Below, piece after piece: positions 19,646 to 28,387 of a stretch of DNA of 52,119 bases. The notes beneath the pieces were generated by a model. That model was not told where the DNA came from. It did no database searches and saw only the letters and a list, made by a program, of their open reading frames with translations. The number at the start of each line of letters is the position of its first letter. Within the stretch, counting starts at the first letter, position 1. Source of the stretch: Planctomycetaceae bacterium. Lineage in GTDB: Bacteria; Planctomycetota; Planctomycetia; Pirellulales; Pirellulaceae. A program made the translations under genes and the position numbers. The DNA is taken from the NCBI GenBank assembly GCA_018660825.1, contig JABJJO010000006.1:1-52119 (forward strand), in the 5' to 3' direction.

Positions 19646-20383
19646 TTAGTTTTCCGACAGGCTATCAAGTGATTCTTGCACTAGCTTGCTATGATCTTCT
19701 GGATTAAGTTGGCGGCCAACGATTTTGCCGGCGAGTGCAACCGCAATGTCAGTAGATTGTTCCGCGACAGCTTGTAGAGCTGCGTTTTTGGCCAGTTCAA
19801 TTTCGTTAATCGCGCGGGCTTGTTCAGCTTTAGCAGCTTCAGCGGCTTCAGCAACAATGCGGTCTTTAGTTGCTTCAGCGTCGCGTCGACCTTCGGCAAC
19901 AATCTCATTAGCTTCTTGAGCGGCAGCGGCCAGTCGTGCTTCGTATTCTTCGAGTCGCTGCTGGGCTTCGTCCGCACTCTTGCGAGCGTCTTCGATAGCG
20001 CCGATGATTTTTTGTTCACGAGCATCGAGGCCGGCAATAATTGGTTTCCAGGCGACGATTCTAAGTAGCACTACCATTAGAATGAAGACAACGAGTGTAT
20101 AAATCGCGATGTCTTTTTTGAATTCTTCGGCTTTATCGAGGTTTGGTGATGCATTGCCATGAGAATTATCATGCGGTGCATGGGCAGCATGGTCTGCCGT
20201 GTCGTCATGGTTTTGGTCATGATCTGCATGCTCATCATGTCCATGCGATTCGTCGGTGGCATGTTCGTCTTCGTCATGCGCCGCTGCTTGCAAAGTGTTC
20301 GAAACTGTTAATAAAGAAAGAGCGAGTCCGGCACAAAGTGCGAGGCTCCATGCTTGCCAGCGTTGTAACTTCATCGTGTCCAC
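19646..20383 (-). CDS. atpF: ATP synthase Fo b subunit with histidine-rich N-terminal domain
   Basis: Subunit b forms the peripheral stalk. The core is a membrane helix (about 92-110) followed by a long charged coiled coil (113-245). Ahead of it is an extra domain: a signal-peptide-like hydrophobic stretch (11-33), then an Asp/His-rich segment (36-75) with 11 histidines in 40 residues. If the leader works as a signal, this segment faces the periplasmic side. I favour GTG 20383 because GAGGA lies seven bases before it; an ATG three codons later is possible. No c-subunit gene separates it from atpB, from which it is only 122 bases away. Confidence 0.93.
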   Translation of the reverse strand: MDTMKLQRWQAWSLALCAGLALSLLTVSNTLQAAAHDEDEHATDESHGHDEHADHDQNHDDTADHAAHAPHDNSHGNASPNLDKAEEFKKDIAIYTLVVFILMVVLLRIVAWKPIIAGLDAREQKIIGAIEDARKSADEAQQRLEEYEARLAAAAQEANEIVAEGRRDAEATKDRIVAEAAEAAKAEQARAINEIELAKNAALQAVAEQSTDIAVALAGKIVGRQLNPEDHSKLVQESLDSLSEN

Positions 20384-20505
20384 GTGATTTCCTCAATTTT
20401 TGAATCTACTGTTTCGGCTATGGTTGCTGAGAGTAGTTGATTTTGATTAAGTCTTATTTGATTTTACTATAAAGTGATAATTTGTTTTGTCGACATGCTA
20501 ATACC
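20384..20505 (-). other. atpB-atpF junction with no atpE
   Basis: This 122-base gap is where the c-subunit gene normally sits. A c subunit needs about 210-270 bases of coding sequence, so it cannot be here. No hydrophobic reading frame or remnant of one is visible. The end next to atpF carries the GAGGA ribosome-binding site of that gene. Confidence 0.85.
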
Positions 20506-21732
20506 TTAATGGTGATGCATTGCGGCTCCGATAAACAGTGCCGAAAGCAATGTAAACACGTACGCTTGTAGGAAGGCAACAAACAGTTCGAGCAAGCCAA
20601 TACATACGGCGCCAAGAATGGTAATGGGCGCAATCAGGAAGAACAGATTCCCAGCAGCCATGGTAGCCATGCCCATAATCGATAGCAGTACGATATGACC
20701 GGCTACCATGTTGGCCAATAGGCGTACTGCCAATACTCCATGTTTAATAAACAGCCCGGTGATTTCGATGACCCACAGCATCGGTTTAATGAACAGACCG
20801 ATGGGGAAGCTCAAATCCATGCTGGGCAACTGTGCAATCCAAAAACCGACCGGACCATGCATAACGGAACCTGCGATCAATGAGATTAGGAACACTGCTA
20901 CTGCTAACGCAAAAGTCACACCCAGCACGGCGGTTGGTGAGCCGGCCCACGGCACTAAGCCAAACAGGTTGCAGCCGGTGATAAATAGGAACATTGTCCA
21001 GAAAATTGGTGTCAGCGCGTCTGCTTTCTTGTAGGTTAACGGTACGTCACCATCGTGATGCTCGTCGTCATCGTGCCCATGGTGAAAATCAGCATCACTT
21101 CCAATAGAAGGACGGGAGATTTCATCGCGAACGAAAAGCAGGAAAGTTTCCAGGAAATTAGCAAATCGCCCGCGAACGGGTTCGCCGGTTTTTATTTTTT
21201 TAGCTAGTCGTGAAAAGAGTATGAAAATGATGATTGCGACTGCTAACTCAATTATCATAAACTTGGAAATGGCGAAACCAGATTCTGCTTCATGGAGGTT
21301 TCGCAGTTCAGCAAATGGTTGTGGAATTAGGATTTTGCCACTGATGTGATGGTTGTACCATTCTAGGCGTCCATCATATTTCCACTGTTGCGTGAATTCA
21401 TCTGCTCGAGCGATTGCAGTGTTTTCCGCTTGCATGTGTATGTTTTGCGGAATACTACCAAGTTCCTTGGATGCAAAGAACACATCATAGGGCGCTCCAT
21501 GGTTGCCGTCTTGATGACTCCAAGATTCCCATTTTTGGACGGACTGAGCAGCGGATAGCTGCGGTACAGGATGGGCGTTTGCCATTTCTAATGCTTCGAT
21601 GCGTTGAACATCGGGATCGAGCTTCAGCCAGACATTGGGGAAGTCCGATGGTTTTGTCTTGTTGGACGGCAGCAGGAATTTGGGAACTTCAAAAAAGTAA
21701 GCGTCCTTAATATGCAGTATCGGGTTGGCCAT
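20506..21732 (-). CDS. atpB: ATP synthase Fo a subunit with long N-terminal extension
   Basis: Subunit a forms the proton half-channels. The protein (408 residues) is much longer than usual. Residues 1 to about 154 are a soluble extension of unknown fold, and the first membrane helix is at about 155-174. An Asp/His-rich loop (213-229, six histidines) precedes the next helices. The functional core is intact: R337 in AVRLLANM faces the c-ring, Q389 lies in FLQAYVFTLLSALF, and the protein ends in three histidines. If topology is as in E. coli, the extension is periplasmic and the His-rich loop cytoplasmic. Confidence 0.94.
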   Translation of the reverse strand: MANPILHIKDAYFFEVPKFLLPSNKTKPSDFPNVWLKLDPDVQRIEALEMANAHPVPQLSAAQSVQKWESWSHQDGNHGAPYDVFFASKELGSIPQNIHMQAENTAIARADEFTQQWKYDGRLEWYNHHISGKILIPQPFAELRNLHEAESGFAISKFMIIELAVAIIIFILFSRLAKKIKTGEPVRGRFANFLETFLLFVRDEISRPSIGSDADFHHGHDDDEHHDGDVPLTYKKADALTPIFWTMFLFITGCNLFGLVPWAGSPTAVLGVTFALAVAVFLISLIAGSVMHGPVGFWIAQLPSMDLSFPIGLFIKPMLWVIEITGLFIKHGVLAVRLLANMVAGHIVLLSIMGMATMAAGNLFFLIAPITILGAVCIGLLELFVAFLQAYVFTLLSALFIGAAMHHH

Positions 21733-21793
21733 CTGAGCTGCTTGCCTTTGTTGCTATGCTTTGTTGTTTGAAGTTGGTGGGTTGTATGAGAAT

Positions 21794-22267
21794 TTATCGG
21801 GTTTGAATGGGCTTGTTCGCTTGCACAATTTTTAGTGCAAGTATGGTATCGACGATCAAGGCAATCAAATAATAAATAAGAGTAAACATCAATATTTTGG
21901 CGTCAGCGAGATTCTCGACTAACTGGTGAAGGATAAATCCGCCACCTAAGGGAATGCTCATTCTAATCAACATTCCCATCAACACTGCGTTGATTCCTTG
22001 TTCTGGTTGTTCCGTGCCCCGCACTAGGATGGAAGGAATGATTCCTAGGATGGATCCGACCCAGCAAAGTAGGGCCGCGATTAACACCGCATTAAACCCA
22101 GCTTGTTGGAATTGTTTGTACCCAATCCACGCGATCAACGGAAATACCCCACCTAAAACAAGCGTAATGACTAAAAACGCTTTCCAAGGTTTAAATCTTG
22201 GTTTGGTAACCGATTTGGTGGTCACTGCGGTTTGATCATCTTGTTCAGCATCAACTTGGTCGCTCAT
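21794..22267 (-). CDS. Small membrane protein of the atp operon (AtpI-like, second)
   Basis: The protein (157 residues) has a charged N-terminus (1-30) and four hydrophobic segments (about 31-50, 56-80, 91-112 and 123-147). Its place between the AtpZ/AtpI-like gene and atpB, and the 1-base TAATG overlap with the gene before it, point to a role in ATP synthase assembly, as proposed for AtpI. Sequence similarity alone is too weak to prove the family. It is not a c subunit: it lacks a two-helix hairpin with a central carboxylate. Confidence 0.6.
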   Translation of the reverse strand: MSDQVDAEQDDQTAVTTKSVTKPRFKPWKAFLVITLVLGGVFPLIAWIGYKQFQQAGFNAVLIAALLCWVGSILGIIPSILVRGTEQPEQGINAVLMGMLIRMSIPLGGGFILHQLVENLADAKILMFTLIYYLIALIVDTILALKIVQANKPIQTR

Positions 22268-22575
22268 TACTTGTCGAGCTCCCGTTTGTTTGATTGCTGA
22301 GATTCTTGTTGTTGGGTTGACTCCTTAGTGATTGCCAATAACTGGTAAAACCCCAATATAGGACCAATTATCCAACCGCTAATGTTCCATATGGATGTCC
22401 CAAAATGAGCGTCCAAATAATAACCTGCAATTCCTGGCAGGACCATTGTAATGGAACAACTCATAATTCGTGACACCCACGTGTAGGCTTCCGCTAAGGG
22501 CGATCGCCGAGGAGTCGCTGGGTATTCTGGTTTCTTTAAGGGATGTTTTGGATCAGTCACAGGACTTATCCCCAT
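22267..22575 (-). CDS. AtpZ/AtpI-like ATP synthase accessory protein
   Basis: The protein (102 residues) has two membrane segments (about 37-52 and 62-84). Its GIAGYYLDAHFGTS segment and the following GWIIGPILGFYQL match the pattern of the AtpZ/AtpI family (PF09527), small proteins found at the head of atp operons and linked to c-ring assembly or Mg2+ uptake. It is the first gene of the operon, with a large gene-free region upstream. Confidence 0.75.
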   Translation of the reverse strand: MGISPVTDPKHPLKKPEYPATPRRSPLAEAYTWVSRIMSCSITMVLPGIAGYYLDAHFGTSIWNISGWIIGPILGFYQLLAITKESTQQQESQQSNKRELDK

Positions 22576-22733
22576 TCATCTACCGTTGTTTTGCGATTTA
22601 TCTATGATAGTAAATCACTGTTCGTTAATCCAAAACGACAAAATAAAGGTCATTAGCAAAGCAACAAGTGTTAATTTGCAAGTGATGTGTCGTTAAAAAT
22701 AATCTAGTTACAGAACTTACATCCCTTAAAGCC

Positions 22734-22752
22734 GATTAATTTATAATTAATC
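22734..22752. promoter_or_regulatory. Perfect AT-rich inverted repeat, possible operator
   Basis: GATTAATT (22734-22741) and AATTAATC (22745-22752) form a perfect 8-bp inverted repeat around a 3-base spacer, about 160 bases upstream of the first atp-operon gene. The geometry suits a dimeric regulator, but AT-rich palindromes also arise by chance. Confidence 0.35.
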
Positions 22753-22961
22753 ACCCCGCAGGTCAACTAAGGCAGGCACGATAAAATAGATGTTTTCTAT
22801 GGTTTGTTTGCAGGGCGCTTTGGTCGAAATCTAGCAGCAATAATGGTTCGTCGTCTGGCGTTGACGAATGTATGTCCAGAAAGACTGATATTTTTGCAAT
22901 ATAATTACTTAGCCGAAAAATTGCGGGACTTTGAAGCAGGTTCAGCCGGCCGTTTATAGAT

Positions 22962-23003
22962 AAAAACTCACCCTAACGGGGGGTGCATAAGTTGTGAGTT
23001 TTT
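22962..23003. terminator. Bidirectional terminator-like hairpin in a divergent intergenic region
   Basis: AAAAACTCAC (22962-22971) pairs perfectly with GTGAGTTTTT (22994-23003), giving a 10-bp stem with A/T flanks that can act in either direction. A smaller alternative stem pairs CACCC (22969-22973) with GGGTG (22981-22985). No annotated gene ends here, so it may end an unannotated transcript. Confidence 0.6.
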
Positions 23004-23439
23004 GCGTGTTCCATTACATTAGATCAGAGCTGATTTTTGGTTTGTATTATCAAACTCAGAAGCAGACAGGTTTTTTGAAGTGCGAGTCATGATGATAATC
23101 GTTGATTAGCAGTTTGTTGAAATCCTTCAGCGAGGCCAATTTTGGTGGAACGGTCTTTTGGTCCGTTGGCTGTCTGTGAGCGATTGATGGTCCACGATCA
23201 CCGGTTTCACAATTTAATGGATGAATAGCCGTGCATCTTTTGTCGTGACGTGCGGCGCAAAAATTTATTGTCATTTTGGCTTGCAAGTTTGCGTAGCAGT
23301 AAACAGAGCCCCCCACCAGTGACAATCCTTACTACCTTCCCGCCTCGAAAACACAGGTTGTGCCCTCCCTTTTATTCTCTTGATACTAGAGCCTCCGCTA
23401 GTGAACAACAGAATACTATTATGAAAGAATAACAAATTC

Positions 23440-24594
23440 ATGTCTCGCACAGAACTAAAATCAAAGACGGTTAAAGAGTTAGGTCAAAAAGCGAAAGACT
23501 TAGGTATCACGGGTTATGCGTCGATGCGTAAGCCGGAGTTAGTTACCGCTTTGGTCAATAAGTTACGGGCTCTCAAGGCGGCTAAGACTCGAGCAAAGAT
23601 GCGAAACAAGAATAAACGTTCTGCCGCGAGGCGGTCGAAAGCAAACGTTTCAACTCCTCTGACAAATATAACAGCGATACCACTACGGGCCTTGGTGATG
23701 GATACGGCGAAAAAAAAATGCTTGATGGATTTGTCTAACGGTCCAGTATTTAGTCGCAACGGTGCAAGTAAACAGTTAACACGCGATCGTGTTATCGTTT
23801 TGGTGAGAGATTCCTATTGGATTCAGGTGTGTTGGGAAATCAAATCGAAGAGCGTGGTTCGAGCCCAAGCAGCTTTGGCGCATCAGTGGCACGCGGCGCG
23901 GCCGATCATTCGTTTGTACGAAGTGCAGAACGACTCACAGCAGGTGCATGGAACTCGTGTCGTGCGAGACATTGAAATTCATGGCGGTGTGACGAATTGG
24001 TATGTCGATGTCGATCAAACTCAAACTCCCTACCAAGTTGAGATTGGTTATTTAGCGGACACTGGAGAATTCCACCCGTTGTGCCGCAGTAACACGGTAA
24101 CCCCACCGGCTCCTGGATCCTGTGATGCGACTGATATGAATTGGGATGATATTGCTAAAGACTACAAACGCATCTTTGCTCTCAGCGGCGGAGACGCTGA
24201 CGGGCAAAGTAACCAAGACCTACAGGATATATTTGAACAGCGATTGCAGCGCCCGATGAGCAAGTCGGTCGTGATGAAACACGGTTTGTCAGGGCAAGAC
24301 GAAGACCAGTCGAAATTGCACTTTGAAGTAGAATCTGAATTGATTGTTTATGGCAATGCAGAACCGGATGCCACAGTTATGATGGCCGGTGAACCGGTGA
24401 AACTAGCTAAAGATGGTAGCTTTACGATTCGCATGGACTTGCCAGACCGCCGTAGGGTTTTCCCCTTAGTCGCTAATGGCGCCGATGGCTTGCGAGAAAA
24501 AACCGTCGTCATTTCTATCGAACGCAATATCAAGATTCTCGAACCCACCATCAAAGACCGCATTGCCGCCTTGCGTGAACTCAGGAAAGGGTAG
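23440..24594 (+). CDS. DUF4912 protein with N-terminal Rho-N/SAP-like domain
   Basis: Residues 1 to about 42 match the Rho_N/SAP-like helix-extended-loop-helix fold (SKTVKELGQKAKDLGITGY). A basic linker follows (about 43-70, rich in Lys, Arg and Ala) that probably binds nucleic acid. The rest (about 100-370) contains the DUF4912 region, recognisable from VLVRDSYWIQVCWEI, RLYEV and NWYVDVDQTQTPYQVEIGYL, the last of which resembles an immunoglobulin-like or carbohydrate-binding sandwich. The combination occurs in several phyla, but the function is not established. A stem-loop lies just after the stop. Confidence 0.8.
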   Translation: MSRTELKSKTVKELGQKAKDLGITGYASMRKPELVTALVNKLRALKAAKTRAKMRNKNKRSAARRSKANVSTPLTNITAIPLRALVMDTAKKKCLMDLSNGPVFSRNGASKQLTRDRVIVLVRDSYWIQVCWEIKSKSVVRAQAALAHQWHAARPIIRLYEVQNDSQQVHGTRVVRDIEIHGGVTNWYVDVDQTQTPYQVEIGYLADTGEFHPLCRSNTVTPPAPGSCDATDMNWDDIAKDYKRIFALSGGDADGQSNQDLQDIFEQRLQRPMSKSVVMKHGLSGQDEDQSKLHFEVESELIVYGNAEPDATVMMAGEPVKLAKDGSFTIRMDLPDRRRVFPLVANGADGLREKTVVISIERNIKILEPTIKDRIAALRELRKG

Positions 24595-24944
24595 GGCAGC
24601 GGAGGGGGTTTATTATATAGCAGCAACCCCGTGGGCCATGACTGCCCGTAATACTCCAATGCGGTCAATCGGTTTGCAATTCCTTCGCTGCAGTGCTAAA
24701 GTTGCAGGTAGCCTCTTCCATGTTTGTGGGCTAGTGCTGATTTTTTGGGGAGCCGATACGAAGACCGCAGGGGACTGGTTTTTGATGACAGCCACGGGTC
24801 AGGCCACGATTTAGTAATACTTGCTATTGCTAGGTTGCGGATCACGCGTCCTGTTTTCCAAGTCCCCACCTTAAATTTGCGGGCTCTCACAAAACTCACT
24901 ACCACGGCATTGAGGCGGAGGCTTTTTTATAATCGGTGATCCCT
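24595..24944. other. 350-base region between the DUF4912 gene and larE
   Basis: A stem-loop pairs GGGGTT (24605-24610) with AACCCC (24625-24630), 10 bases after the DUF4912 stop, without a T run. A T6 run near 24923-24928 follows a GGCGGAGGC stretch that has no nearby complement. I see no RNA gene here. The forward open frame at 24476-24814 overlaps the end of the DUF4912 gene and looks like chance. Confidence 0.5.
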
Positions 24945-25799
24945 ATGTCTCTTGCTGCGCCCCAATCTGAATCTTTGTCGATTGCTCAAATCTCCAAACG
25001 AGCGCAAACTCTAGTGCGATTCATAGCGCAATATGAATTTTGCGCGGTTGCTTTGTCGGCCGGAGTTGATAGCAGCGTGGTTGCCAAAGCAGCTTTCCTC
25101 GCAGTGGGCGACCGGGCGCTGGCAGTTACTGCTCAAAGTGCAAGTCTGGCCCGTGGCGAATTACAGTTGGCTCAACAAACAGCAGCGTTGATCGGAATCC
25201 GCCACCAAGTTATTGAAACGGCGGAATTCGAAAATGCAGATTATTTGCGAAACGCTGACGACAGATGTTATCACTGCAAAACCGAGCTCTATCAAAAGTT
25301 GCAATCTTTGGCGACGGATACAGGATACGTGCTGTTAAGCGGGACTAACCTGGACGATCTGGGTGATTTTCGCCCAGGGCTCGTAGCAGGAGTTGAACAT
25401 CAAGTCGTGACTCCATTGGCGGATTGTCGGCTTGATAAGACAATGGTGCGAGGTATCGCCAAGTTTTGGGACTTGCCCGTTTGGGATCGCCCGGCGAATC
25501 CCTGCCTATCCAGCCGCATTGCTTATGGAGAAACGGTCACACCAGAACGACTAGCTATGGTGGACGCGGCAGAATGTTTTCTCAGAAGTCGTGGATTTAC
25601 CGACGTGCGCGTTCGTTGTCATCGCGATAATCTAGCTCGCGTCGAAGTAAACGCTGAACAGATTTGTGACCTAACGGGTGATTCTATGCGGCAAGCGGTC
25701 GACGCAAAACTACGCTCACTGGGGTTTGCGTTTGTCACGATTGACCTGCGTGGCTTTCAATCGGGTAGCTTGAATCAGTTATTGCAGATTCAAACTTGA
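24945..25799 (+). CDS. larE: LarE-like ATP-dependent sacrificial sulfur transferase
   Basis: LarE adenylates and transfers sulfur to a nicotinate-derived precursor of the nickel-pincer cofactor of lactate racemase. The protein (284 residues) has the PP-loop SAGVDSS (38-44), a CYHCKTELY motif (108-116) and C187 in PCLSSR, which corresponds to the cysteine that donates its sulfur in the Lactobacillus plantarum enzyme. ATG 24945 is used, with a weak GGTGA before it; GTG 24936 is possible. No larA, larB or larC is beside it, so the pathway is unproven. Its 3' end overlaps the convergent kinase gene by 21 bases. Confidence 0.85.
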   Translation: MSLAAPQSESLSIAQISKRAQTLVRFIAQYEFCAVALSAGVDSSVVAKAAFLAVGDRALAVTAQSASLARGELQLAQQTAALIGIRHQVIETAEFENADYLRNADDRCYHCKTELYQKLQSLATDTGYVLLSGTNLDDLGDFRPGLVAGVEHQVVTPLADCRLDKTMVRGIAKFWDLPVWDRPANPCLSSRIAYGETVTPERLAMVDAAECFLRSRGFTDVRVRCHRDNLARVEVNAEQICDLTGDSMRQAVDAKLRSLGFAFVTIDLRGFQSGSLNQLLQIQT

Positions 25800-27347
25800 A
25801 CGCCTGTTTATTGATAGGTCGAGCTGCTCTTCAAATGGTTTGCGGAGGTCCTCCTCGAGGCGAGCGATGATTTCCATTCGAACTTTAAGATCGATTTGGT
25901 CAATGATATCACTAAGCGAAACGAGTACTTGGACTACCTTTTTTGTATCCTCCTGGCGGTGATAAATATTAGCCAGTCCCGCTAAACCGAATCCACGGAA
26001 ATGTTGTTCTTCGGGTCCTAAGTAGAAAAGCTCCAGATAATAGAATTCGGCAAGTTCGAAATCTCCGCCGGTTAAATATAAGTCGCCTAGCCTTTGGTGA
26101 GCAAGTAGAGTGTAGTAATTGTTTTTGGGGGAATCCTGAGGCGGGAAATACTTTTCAATACATTTGTATGCCTCATCGGTGTTGCGGATTGATGCATAGT
26201 AATACTGTTTCTCGACCCTGTCATATCTCTCAATGGTGTTGGTAGGTTCGATGGGTAAGTCGAGTGATGTTTCTTGGTAGCGCATGCTGGCCCATACCAT
26301 ACCACCGATAAAGAAGATGACCGCAGTCAGCATCCACAAGCGATTCAAGGCAAACTGCCCGGTTTGGCGCGTGTGGTTTTTCATTAGAGCGTCGAGTTGT
26401 TGCGTTGCTTGGACTCGAGCATTTGCCAGCGACATATTTTCCCAATCCCAGCGATCGAGATCATCGGGCCAGCTATTGTCCATCTCGGCGGCCGGTAGTT
26501 TTCGCAGCGATTCTTGTAAGTCAGTTGCTTTTTGAAAACGGTCAGCGGGATCTTTGGCCAGCAACTTCATAATGATCGAGCTAAACTCTGCGGAAAGATC
26601 AGTGCGATGTTCTTGGATCGGGGTCGGTTTACGTTTGAGGTGCTGCACGGCAACACTCAACGCAGTCTCACCTTGAAAGGGCGGATTTCCAGTTAGCATA
26701 TGATAGGCTGTTACACCTAACGAATACATGTCACTGCGAGGATCGACGATTTTGCCTTCCGCTTGTTCTGGGCTCATGTAGAGGGGCGTCCCCATGGTGA
26801 TACCGATCTGAGTGGTTTGTACACCGTCAGTTTGATCTACAACTCGAGCTAATCCAAAATCAGCAACTTTGACTTCACCGGTTGGAGCGAGCATAATGTT
26901 TTCAGGTTTGATATCACGATGGATGATCCCTTGCTTGCCCGCTCGATTAAGCGCTGCAGCAACCTGTTGCAGAATATTGATTCCTAATCCACTTGAAACA
27001 TCTCCGTTACGCTGCATGAACTGAGCGAGATTTTGTCCGGCAACATATTCTTGGGCGATAAAGTGGATCCCTTGGATATTACCGACTTCATATATTTGAA
27101 CGATATTTGCATGGACCAGGGACGCGGCAGCTTGGGCTTCCGTGTGAAATCTACGCACATAGGATTCTTGTTCAGCGAGATTGCTTTTGAGGACCTTAAA
27201 GGCTACACGTCGTTTCAGTGATTGTTGTTCAGCTAAATAGACAACACTCATCCCACCATGACCGAGTCGGCGGAGGATTTGATAGTCGCCCAGAGTTAGC
27301 CCGATGAGAGAGGCGGAATGCAGATTGTCGGATTCAGCAGTGGTCAT
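25779..27347 (-). CDS. Membrane-anchored Ser/Thr protein kinase with C-terminal extracytoplasmic domain
   Basis: The kinase domain (about 21-285) has all key parts: glycine loop GHGGMSVV (29-36), catalytic lysine K51, HRD (143-145, D145), DFG (163-165) and the activation-segment end MSPEQ (191-195). A single membrane helix at about 335-355 leads to a C-terminal part (360-522) with helical, TPR-like features (for example YYTLLAHQRLGDLYLTGGDFELAEFYYLELF). Planctomycetes have many such Pkn-type kinases. The repeat domain probably senses or binds something outside the membrane. Substrates are unknown. Confidence 0.9.
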   Translation of the reverse strand: MTTAESDNLHSASLIGLTLGDYQILRRLGHGGMSVVYLAEQQSLKRRVAFKVLKSNLAEQESYVRRFHTEAQAAASLVHANIVQIYEVGNIQGIHFIAQEYVAGQNLAQFMQRNGDVSSGLGINILQQVAAALNRAGKQGIIHRDIKPENIMLAPTGEVKVADFGLARVVDQTDGVQTTQIGITMGTPLYMSPEQAEGKIVDPRSDMYSLGVTAYHMLTGNPPFQGETALSVAVQHLKRKPTPIQEHRTDLSAEFSSIIMKLLAKDPADRFQKATDLQESLRKLPAAEMDNSWPDDLDRWDWENMSLANARVQATQQLDALMKNHTRQTGQFALNRLWMLTAVIFFIGGMVWASMRYQETSLDLPIEPTNTIERYDRVEKQYYYASIRNTDEAYKCIEKYFPPQDSPKNNYYTLLAHQRLGDLYLTGGDFELAEFYYLELFYLGPEEQHFRGFGLAGLANIYHRQEDTKKVVQVLVSLSDIIDQIDLKVRMEIIARLEEDLRKPFEEQLDLSINRRSSLNLQ

Positions 27348-27556
27348 AATACGCTAGAAGTGGTTCCTTTTCACTGTTTATAAGTACAGAGATATTATAT
27401 AAGAGTCTATACGTATTAGCGTACAGATTGTTCCATAAAATAGATATGTTGAACGGTCTTTGCCGACGTTACATTTAACCTAAAGTGTTAAGCTTGATAT
27501 AGTCATTGCGGTTTGAATTGATGATGCAAAGCGTCCATAGCACCAAGAGCTTACCA

Positions 27557-28369
27557 ATGAATTATTCCACCAGACCGTTATCCCACCGGTCAACATATCA
27601 TTATCGCTGGGTCGTTTACACGTTGCTAGTTTCAGCCGGCCTTCACGTTTTAGGTGTGCTCACCGCGCTGGGTGTGTTGCAGCCTGGGCTGGATGTTCAA
27701 CTGCCTATATTAGATCGCGCTTATTACATCAGCAACAACGTTTTGTCTTGGCGGCTCGGTTGGCTAGTGTGGCAATGTACCGCTATTTCCAATCTTGTTG
27801 CGGCCATTGCCATTGTTTGCTATTTTCGTCATGCCTATCTCAGGCGAGTTTGTGATACTTGCTGGCCGTATTATTGGTCGCTGGCAGCACTGGTGTTTAC
27901 GATTTTAGCGATGATTCCAGAGCAGTGGGCCGAGTTTGCTCTGGTAACTGAATTTATCCAAACGGCGCATCTAGCAATCACCACAGGCGACACCACCGAA
28001 TACTTATTACAGGAATCACGTTGGCTTGTCATGACCACGACTTGTGGCGCTTGTGGCTATACGATGATGCAATTCGCTTGGATTTGCTGCGCGACGATCT
28101 ATCATGGCCGTCCTCGAAAAATATGGTGGTTCTGGGGCTTCGGTCTGCTCGATTTTGCCTTGTTCACTATTTCCTATTTAGCGTGCTATTGGAGTTGCCA
28201 AGCGGCGTTGCAAGCCGGAGTGTATGTTGGATTCGAAACGGTAATTATTTTCAACGCGATTGCGTTTCCACTATTGATTTTGTGGATGTTGATGTTCATC
28301 TCCGTTGTGGGCAATCGCCACCATGCAGAGGCGGTGCTGAAGAGCCCGAAATTACCGAACAATTACTAA
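27557..28369 (+). CDS. Multi-pass membrane protein of unknown function
   Basis: The protein (270 residues from ATG 27557) has about seven hydrophobic segments and is rich in Trp, Tyr and Cys, including several in the segment TTTCGACGYTMMQFAWICC. I recognise no family with confidence. An earlier in-frame start (27506) would add 17 mostly polar residues. It is divergent from the kinase gene with 158-209 bases between them and convergent with the DUF4190-like gene, 18 bases away. Confidence 0.6.
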   Translation: MNYSTRPLSHRSTYHYRWVVYTLLVSAGLHVLGVLTALGVLQPGLDVQLPILDRAYYISNNVLSWRLGWLVWQCTAISNLVAAIAIVCYFRHAYLRRVCDTCWPYYWSLAALVFTILAMIPEQWAEFALVTEFIQTAHLAITTGDTTEYLLQESRWLVMTTTCGACGYTMMQFAWICCATIYHGRPRKIWWFWGFGLLDFALFTISYLACYWSCQAALQAGVYVGFETVIIFNAIAFPLLILWMLMFISVVGNRHHAEAVLKSPKLPNNY

Positions 28370-28387
28370 CGCGGAATGCTCGCCGAC

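Larger units (their letters stand above)
22576..23439. other. 864-base gene-free region between divergent genes
   Basis: It separates the atp operon (minus) from the DUF4912 gene (plus) and must hold promoters for both. Visible elements are an AT-rich inverted repeat at 22734-22752 and a strong hairpin at 22962-23003. A TATAAT hexamer at 22900-22905 has no good -35. The only open frame of any length (23056-23325, minus) has no recognisable features. No tRNA or rRNA was recognised. Confidence 0.7.

Noticed and set aside
23056-23325. Open frame that might have been the missing atpE
   Set aside because: Its translation is polar and has no two-helix hairpin with a central carboxylate.
24476-24814. 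Open frame spanning the end of the DUF4912 gene
   Set aside because: It overlaps the conserved gene in another frame and has no recognisable domain or ribosome-binding site.
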